A DNA stretch of 64,000 nt from Pantoea sp. Lij88 (GTDB taxonomy: Bacteria; Pseudomonadota; Gammaproteobacteria; Enterobacterales; Enterobacteriaceae), in contig NZ_CP118269.1 of NCBI RefSeq assembly GCF_030062155.1, positions 1,364,001 through 1,428,000 of the forward strand. The letters are read 5' to 3'. The translations under genes and the position numbers were made by a program. This document shows, piece by piece, positions 60,199 to 64,000 of the stretch; the first letter of the stretch is position 1; each line of letters starts with the position of its first letter. Below the pieces are notes generated by a model. It was not told the DNA's origin and searched no databases. It saw only the letters and a list, made by a program, of their open reading frames with translations.

Positions 60199-60885
60199 TC
60201 AGGGTGCTTCAAACCAGGCGCTGTTACGTTCGGCAATCGGGGTGATCGAGAAGATCATCTCCTGCAGGTGATGACGCATTGCCGCTTCCGCGGCATCGGC
60301 GTCGTGACGCTTCAGCGCGGCATAAATCTCTTCATGCTGCTCAATCACTTTTTCCGGCGGAGAGACCTCACTCAGCGTCAGGAACCGCACCCGGTCCATG
60401 GCGGCTTTGATGTTCTCCACCGTCTCCCAGGCCAGCTTGCAGTCAATGCTTTCAGCAATCAGGCGATGAAATTCATCGTCCAGAGTCAGAAAGCCCTGGC
60501 TGTCATGCCGCTCAGCCGCCATGCGCTGCAGCTGCAGATTGTGTTCCAGCGCCATCAGGGCTGGATCATTAATCTCCAGCGCCGCGCGACGAACCACAGA
60601 CACTTCCACTGCTTCACGGATGAAGCGGCCATCCGCCACCCGCTTAGCGGAGATTTTGCGCACGAAAGTGCCGCGCTGCGGCAATACCTGTACCAGTCCG
60701 GCTTCGGCCAGCTTGATGAACGCTTCGCGCACTGGCTGGCGTGAGACGTTGAAGCGCGCGGACACCTCTTTTTCAGAGAGCAGCGAGCCCGGCTGAATTG
60801 CGCAGGTGACGATATCTTTGCGCAGATAACGGTAAATCTGCTGATTCACCGGTTCGCTGGTAGTAATGGTATAGGCGATCGACAT
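60199..60885 (-). CDS. GntR-family regulator, FCD type
   Basis: 228 residues. Winged helix-turn-helix KEVSARFNVSRQPVREAFIKLAEAGLVQVLPQRGTFV near 38-74, then an FCD ligand domain with metal-binding His/Asp positions (LDDEFHRLIAE near 132, HEEIYAALK near 185). It is next to a mannitol-dehydrogenase-family gene on the same strand, as RspR (YdfH) is in the E. coli rsp locus, and probably regulates that sugar-acid pathway. The gap between the two genes is 100 bp. Confidence 0.88.
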   Translation of the reverse strand: MSIAYTITTSEPVNQQIYRYLRKDIVTCAIQPGSLLSEKEVSARFNVSRQPVREAFIKLAEAGLVQVLPQRGTFVRKISAKRVADGRFIREAVEVSVVRRAALEINDPALMALEHNLQLQRMAAERHDSQGFLTLDDEFHRLIAESIDCKLAWETVENIKAAMDRVRFLTLSEVSPPEKVIEQHEEIYAALKRHDADAAEAAMRHHLQEMIFSITPIAERNSAWFEAP

Positions 60886-60985
60886 GCAGCAATATCCATA
60901 TTACGGCTGGCAGAGGCCAGCACGATGGGAAAGTGTCAGTCTAATCAGGGTGCTGCATCTGCGCCAGCGCTTTGTTTCAGCGCCT

Positions 60986-62449
60986 TTAGCCGTGGTTGAG
61001 ACACCGATGCACCGTGGCGCGAGCGCCCTGCGTAGTCAGCTGCTGATACCAGGCCGTCAGTCGGGCAACCACGTCTCCATTTTGCAGCAGGTCCTCACCA
61101 AATACCTCGCGAAGAGAGAGTAGTGCCCGCACGCGGGCCTCGCCATCGTCGCTGGCGGCAACGCACTCAGCCAGCTGCTTTTGCATCGGGTCGCGGATCT
61201 CAATCGGCTGACCCTTTTCATCCACGCCGCCGACATAGCGCATCCAGCCCGCCACGCCCAGCAGTAGGAGGTTGCAGTCGCTGCCGCGCTGCAGGTGCCA
61301 GCGCAGACTATCCAGCATGCGTTGTGGCAGTTTCTGGGTGCCGTCAGTGGCAATCTGGCCGGTGCGATGCTTAATGGCACGGTTTTCATAGCGGGCAATC
61401 AGTGAATCGGCATAGGCGTTGAGATCCACCCCCTGAGTGCGCAGCGTCGGTGCCTGCTCATCGATCATCAGTGAGCGGGCGGCGGCGCGGAAATGGGGAT
61501 CGGCCACGCAGTCGCTGATGTACTCATAACCTGCCAGGAAGCCGAGATAGGCCAGGAAAGAGTGGCTGCCATTCAGCATGCGCAGTTTCATCTCTTCATA
61601 GGGCAGGACATCGCTGACCAGCTCGGCGCCCGCTTTTTCCCACGCCGGACGACCATTGACGAAGTTATCTTCAATCACCCACTGGAAGAAGGGTTCCGCT
61701 TCAACCGCTACCGGGTCACTTGACCCCAGGCGTTCGGTCAATGCGGCAAAAGCCGCGCCGGTCATGGCCGGAACGATGCGATCCACCATGGTGGAGGGGA
61801 AGGTCATGTGCTGCTGAATATAGTCCGCCAGCGCCGGATCCTGCTGCCGGGCCAGCTGCACAATCACATTGCGGGTGACGTGACCATTTTCCGGCATGTT
61901 GTCACAGGACATCACGCTGAAGGCAGGCAAACCCTGATCGCGTCGGCGGCGAATTGCGGCCAGAATCAGACCCGGCAGCGAACGGGGAGAATTCGGATTC
62001 TGCAGGTCATGTACGATATCGGGATGATCGGGATTCAAATTGCCACTGGCGGGCTGGTGGCAATAGCCTTTTTCAGTGACGGTCATTGAAACAATCGCCA
62101 CATCAGGCTGACTCATCGCCTTGATCACCGCCTCAATACCGTCACTTTTGCCATGCAGCGCCTGAGTAATCACGCCTATCACCCGGGTATGCTGTGAATC
62201 ATCGGCCATTTCGGTGAGGGTGTAGAGCAGTTCCTGCTCACGCAGTGCCTGAATCAGTTCGCCGCTGTTGAGATTCACTTCGCAGTAGCCCCAGTCGCTG
62301 CCCTGATCTTCGGCCAGCCTGTCGCTGCAAAGCGCCTGATGGGCGCGGTGAAAGGCACCGAAACCAATATGTACCATGCGGGTTTTTAATTTGCTGCGGT
62401 CATAAGCGGGGCGCTGTACTTCAGCGGGCAGGCGATCAAGCTGTAACAT
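60986..62449 (-). CDS. mannitol dehydrogenase family oxidoreductase (fructuronate reductase-like)
   Basis: 487 residues, polyol-specific long-chain dehydrogenase. Rossmann start VHIGFGAFHRAHQA near 27, and the catalytic Lys-Asn-His set in KLRMLNGSHSFLAYLGFLAG near 287. Closest in kind to the E. coli UxuB, YdfI (RspD) and YeiQ proteins, which interconvert D-fructuronate or similar ketoses and aldonates with NAD(H). Position after an MFS sugar-acid permease and an RspB-like dehydrogenase favours a YdfI-like role. AAGGATGG precedes the ATG. Confidence 0.9.
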   Translation of the reverse strand: MLQLDRLPAEVQRPAYDRSKLKTRMVHIGFGAFHRAHQALCSDRLAEDQGSDWGYCEVNLNSGELIQALREQELLYTLTEMADDSQHTRVIGVITQALHGKSDGIEAVIKAMSQPDVAIVSMTVTEKGYCHQPASGNLNPDHPDIVHDLQNPNSPRSLPGLILAAIRRRRDQGLPAFSVMSCDNMPENGHVTRNVIVQLARQQDPALADYIQQHMTFPSTMVDRIVPAMTGAAFAALTERLGSSDPVAVEAEPFFQWVIEDNFVNGRPAWEKAGAELVSDVLPYEEMKLRMLNGSHSFLAYLGFLAGYEYISDCVADPHFRAAARSLMIDEQAPTLRTQGVDLNAYADSLIARYENRAIKHRTGQIATDGTQKLPQRMLDSLRWHLQRGSDCNLLLLGVAGWMRYVGGVDEKGQPIEIRDPMQKQLAECVAASDDGEARVRALLSLREVFGEDLLQNGDVVARLTAWYQQLTTQGARATVHRCLNHG

Positions 62450-62517
62450 AATCCATCCTTAATGGAAAACGGGGCGCGTAGCGCCCCAGAATCATCATTC
62501 TGTTAGTGGAACAACAC

Positions 62518-63801
62518 TCAGACCGAAACCGGTTTATCTTCAGTTTTCGGACTGCGAATCACAAACAACACCAGGAAGGCACCCAGCGCGGCGACACAGC
62601 CGGCCAGCACAAAGGCGCTGTCGAATTTGCCGGTGTGCTGAACAATAAATCCGGTGACGATCGGCCCGATGATGCCGGAGAGGCTACCCACCAGATGGAT
62701 GAAGCCGCTGATGCTGCCGATACGACTCTTGTGCACCACATCCTGAATAATCGCCCAGTAAATCGCGCCGGTAATGTAGAGAAAGAAAATCGACACCGAC
62801 ATCATCATGACGGCGGGAACCACCTCTTTTATCGTACCCGCCAGCGCCACACAAATTGCGGCTGCCAGCAGTGAGACCACCAGCACAATTTTACGGGACA
62901 ACAACAGTTTGCCGGTGATGTTGAAGATTTTATCGGAAATCCAGCCACCCAGCGCCAGACCGACGAAGCCGACAATCCACGGGATCATGGTGGTGATGCT
63001 CATGGATTTGATATCCAGGCCGTGCGCCTGCACCAGATAGGCCGGGAACCAGCTCAGGAAGAAGAACAGGATGTAGTTGTAGCAGAAGAAGGCAAAAGCG
63101 GTGACCAGGATAATCGGCTGGCGCAGGTAGTAGCCAAACGGATGCGGCGTCTCGGCCAGATCGACCTCATCATTCGGGTTTGTGGCTTTCAGGCGATCAA
63201 TCAGCAGACGCTCCTCTTCGCTCACTCGTTTGCTCTTCGCCGGGTTGTCAGCGGCGAAGAAGAGCCAGAACGCCATCCACACCAGACCGATACAGCAGAC
63301 GATCACAAACGCCGGACGCCAGCCATAGGCCAGGGCCAGATAGCCAATGATCGGACCGGCGACCGCGCCACCCAGCGGTGAACCGGCACTCAGCAGACCC
63401 ATCGCCGTGGCGGCCTGTTTTTTCGGGAACCAGCCGTTGATCGCTTTGTTGGCTGAGGAGCAGATGGGGCCTTCAGCCATACCGAACAGCACCCGCAGGA
63501 TCAGCAGTGACCAGAAGCCCGTCGCCAGTGCGGTCATGCCGCAGAAAATGGACCAGGCACCCACCGCCACAGCCAGCACGATTTTCGGGCCAAAGCGGTC
63601 AGTGGCGAGGCCGCCGACAAAGTTAAACAGCGCGTAGCCGAAAAAGAAGCTGCCGAAAATCATGCCGAACTGCTCAGCATTGATCGCCAGATCTTTCTCA
63701 ACCAGCGGTACCGTGAGTGACAGGGCAACACGATCGAGGTAGTTGATCATGTAAACCAGGAACAGCAATAAAACGAGGGTCCAGCGCAGATTCTTGAACA
63801 T
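62518..63801 (-). CDS. MFS sugar-acid permease (ACS family, YdfJ/galactonate-like)
   Basis: 427 residues from the ATG at 63801, which has CGGAG five bases ahead; a GTG two codons earlier lies inside that site. Twelve membrane segments; anion:cation symporter family blocks YLDRVALSLTVPLVEKDL near 22, ILRVLFGMAEGPICSSANKAI near 103 and SAGSPLGGAVAGPIIGYLA. Typical substrates are D-galactonate, glucarate or hexuronates. Followed by the dehydrogenase gene after 68 bp. Confidence 0.9.
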   Translation of the reverse strand: MFKNLRWTLVLLLFLVYMINYLDRVALSLTVPLVEKDLAINAEQFGMIFGSFFFGYALFNFVGGLATDRFGPKIVLAVAVGAWSIFCGMTALATGFWSLLILRVLFGMAEGPICSSANKAINGWFPKKQAATAMGLLSAGSPLGGAVAGPIIGYLALAYGWRPAFVIVCCIGLVWMAFWLFFAADNPAKSKRVSEEERLLIDRLKATNPNDEVDLAETPHPFGYYLRQPIILVTAFAFFCYNYILFFFLSWFPAYLVQAHGLDIKSMSITTMIPWIVGFVGLALGGWISDKIFNITGKLLLSRKIVLVVSLLAAAICVALAGTIKEVVPAVMMMSVSIFFLYITGAIYWAIIQDVVHKSRIGSISGFIHLVGSLSGIIGPIVTGFIVQHTGKFDSAFVLAGCVAALGAFLVLFVIRSPKTEDKPVSV

Positions 63802-63881
63802 AAACACTCCGTGATCTGTTTTATCATTATCGTTATGCCGACGCGAACGCCGGCTCAGGAGACCTGGTGTTGAGCAGAGAC

Positions 63882-64000
63882 TTAATCCATCTGAAGAATG
63901 ACTTTGCAGCAGGTGCGGGGATCTTTTTCGAACAGGGTCATCGCCCGTTCAATCTCCTGCAGCGGGAAGTAGTGAGTGACCAGTTTCTCCGGCTGGATTA
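63882..64000 (-). CDS. zinc-type alcohol dehydrogenase, RspB-like (C-terminal 39 codons)
   Basis: Open from the window edge to a stop at 63882-63884. The visible end IQPEKLVTHYFPLQEI, FEKDPRTCCKVIL matches the C-terminus of E. coli RspB (L-gulonate/L-galactonate 5-dehydrogenase-like, medium-chain family), which shares PEKL-THxF and the CCKV ending. It lies 80 bp upstream of the MFS gene on the same strand, giving the order rspB - permease - YdfI-like - GntR. The 5' part is outside the window. Confidence 0.85.
   Translation of the reverse strand, partial: IQPEKLVTHYFPLQEIERAMTLFEKDPRTCCKVILQMD

Overview
The window looks like chromosomal DNA of a gamma-proteobacterium of the order Enterobacterales. 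Gene content and order follow the Escherichia coli 46-49 min region closely (proL-yejM-yejL-yejK-rplY-radD-rsuA-bcr-yejG-yejFEBA-pdeN-mepS-lpxT-yeiR-efpL, fruBKA-nfo-yeiH-yeiE-lysP, yeiG-folE-yeiB-galS-mglBAC-sanA, cdd-yohK-yohJ, metG-mrp), but with many substitutions at the block joints. Protein divergence from E. coli and the particular insertions suggest Erwiniaceae, probably Pantoea or a close relative. That placement is an inference from memory, not a computed result.

Layout. 1-1.5 kb: end of a 4'-phosphopantetheinyl transferase gene (cut by the window edge), a small hypothetical gene, a complete miniature transcription unit for a 26-residue peptide, and tRNA-Pro(GGG). 1.5-9.8 kb: envelope regulator yejM/lapC with yejL, nucleoid protein yejK, ribosomal protein L25, helicase radD, pseudouridine synthase rsuA, drug exporter bcr, yejG. 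9.8-17.7 kb: the YejABEF peptide importer, a c-di-GMP phosphodiesterase and the murein endopeptidase MepS. 18.2-21.2 kb: lpxT, the COG0523 GTPase yeiR behind a Zur-like operator, efpL, and an intact yeiW next to a decayed copy. 21.2-21.9 kb: a VapBC toxin-antitoxin pair. 22.3-26.2 kb: the Cra-controlled fructose operon. 26.5-31.4 kb: nfo, yeiH, a YkvA-family gene, yeiE, lysP. 31.4-33.6 kb: a Fur-box-preceded FecCD-type permease/ATPase pair lying where E. coli has cirA. 33.7-37.9 kb: glutathione-dependent formaldehyde detoxification (yeiG + frmA), a LysR regulator and a divergent MFS exporter. 38-45 kb: folE, yeiB, galS and the mglBAC galactose importer with textbook GalR/S and CRP sites. 45.4-54.4 kb: sanA, maeA, cdd, yohKJ, metG, mrp, a GNAT acetyltransferase. 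54.5-57.8 kb: ahpCF behind an OxyR-type site, an auxin-efflux-family carrier. 57.9-60.2 kb: a small CxxC protein, a structured intergenic element, and thiMD behind a TPP riboswitch. 60.2-64 kb: a sugar-acid locus (GntR regulator, mannitol-dehydrogenase-family oxidoreductase, MFS permease and the end of an RspB-like dehydrogenase).

Most of the window is ordinary core genome, and I see no CRISPR array, prophage, transposase or obvious new multi-gene defence system. The signals least explained by known genes are non-coding: a family of about 110-bp palindromic repeats (four copies, all in the 3' flanks of operons, one with a compensatory base-pair change and one carrying a nested insertion), a branched structured element upstream of thiM, a stand-alone micro-gene downstream of proL with a sigma-S-like -10, a Zur-like operator in front of yeiR, and intrinsic hairpins placed inside the ahpC-ahpF and mglB-mglA operons.
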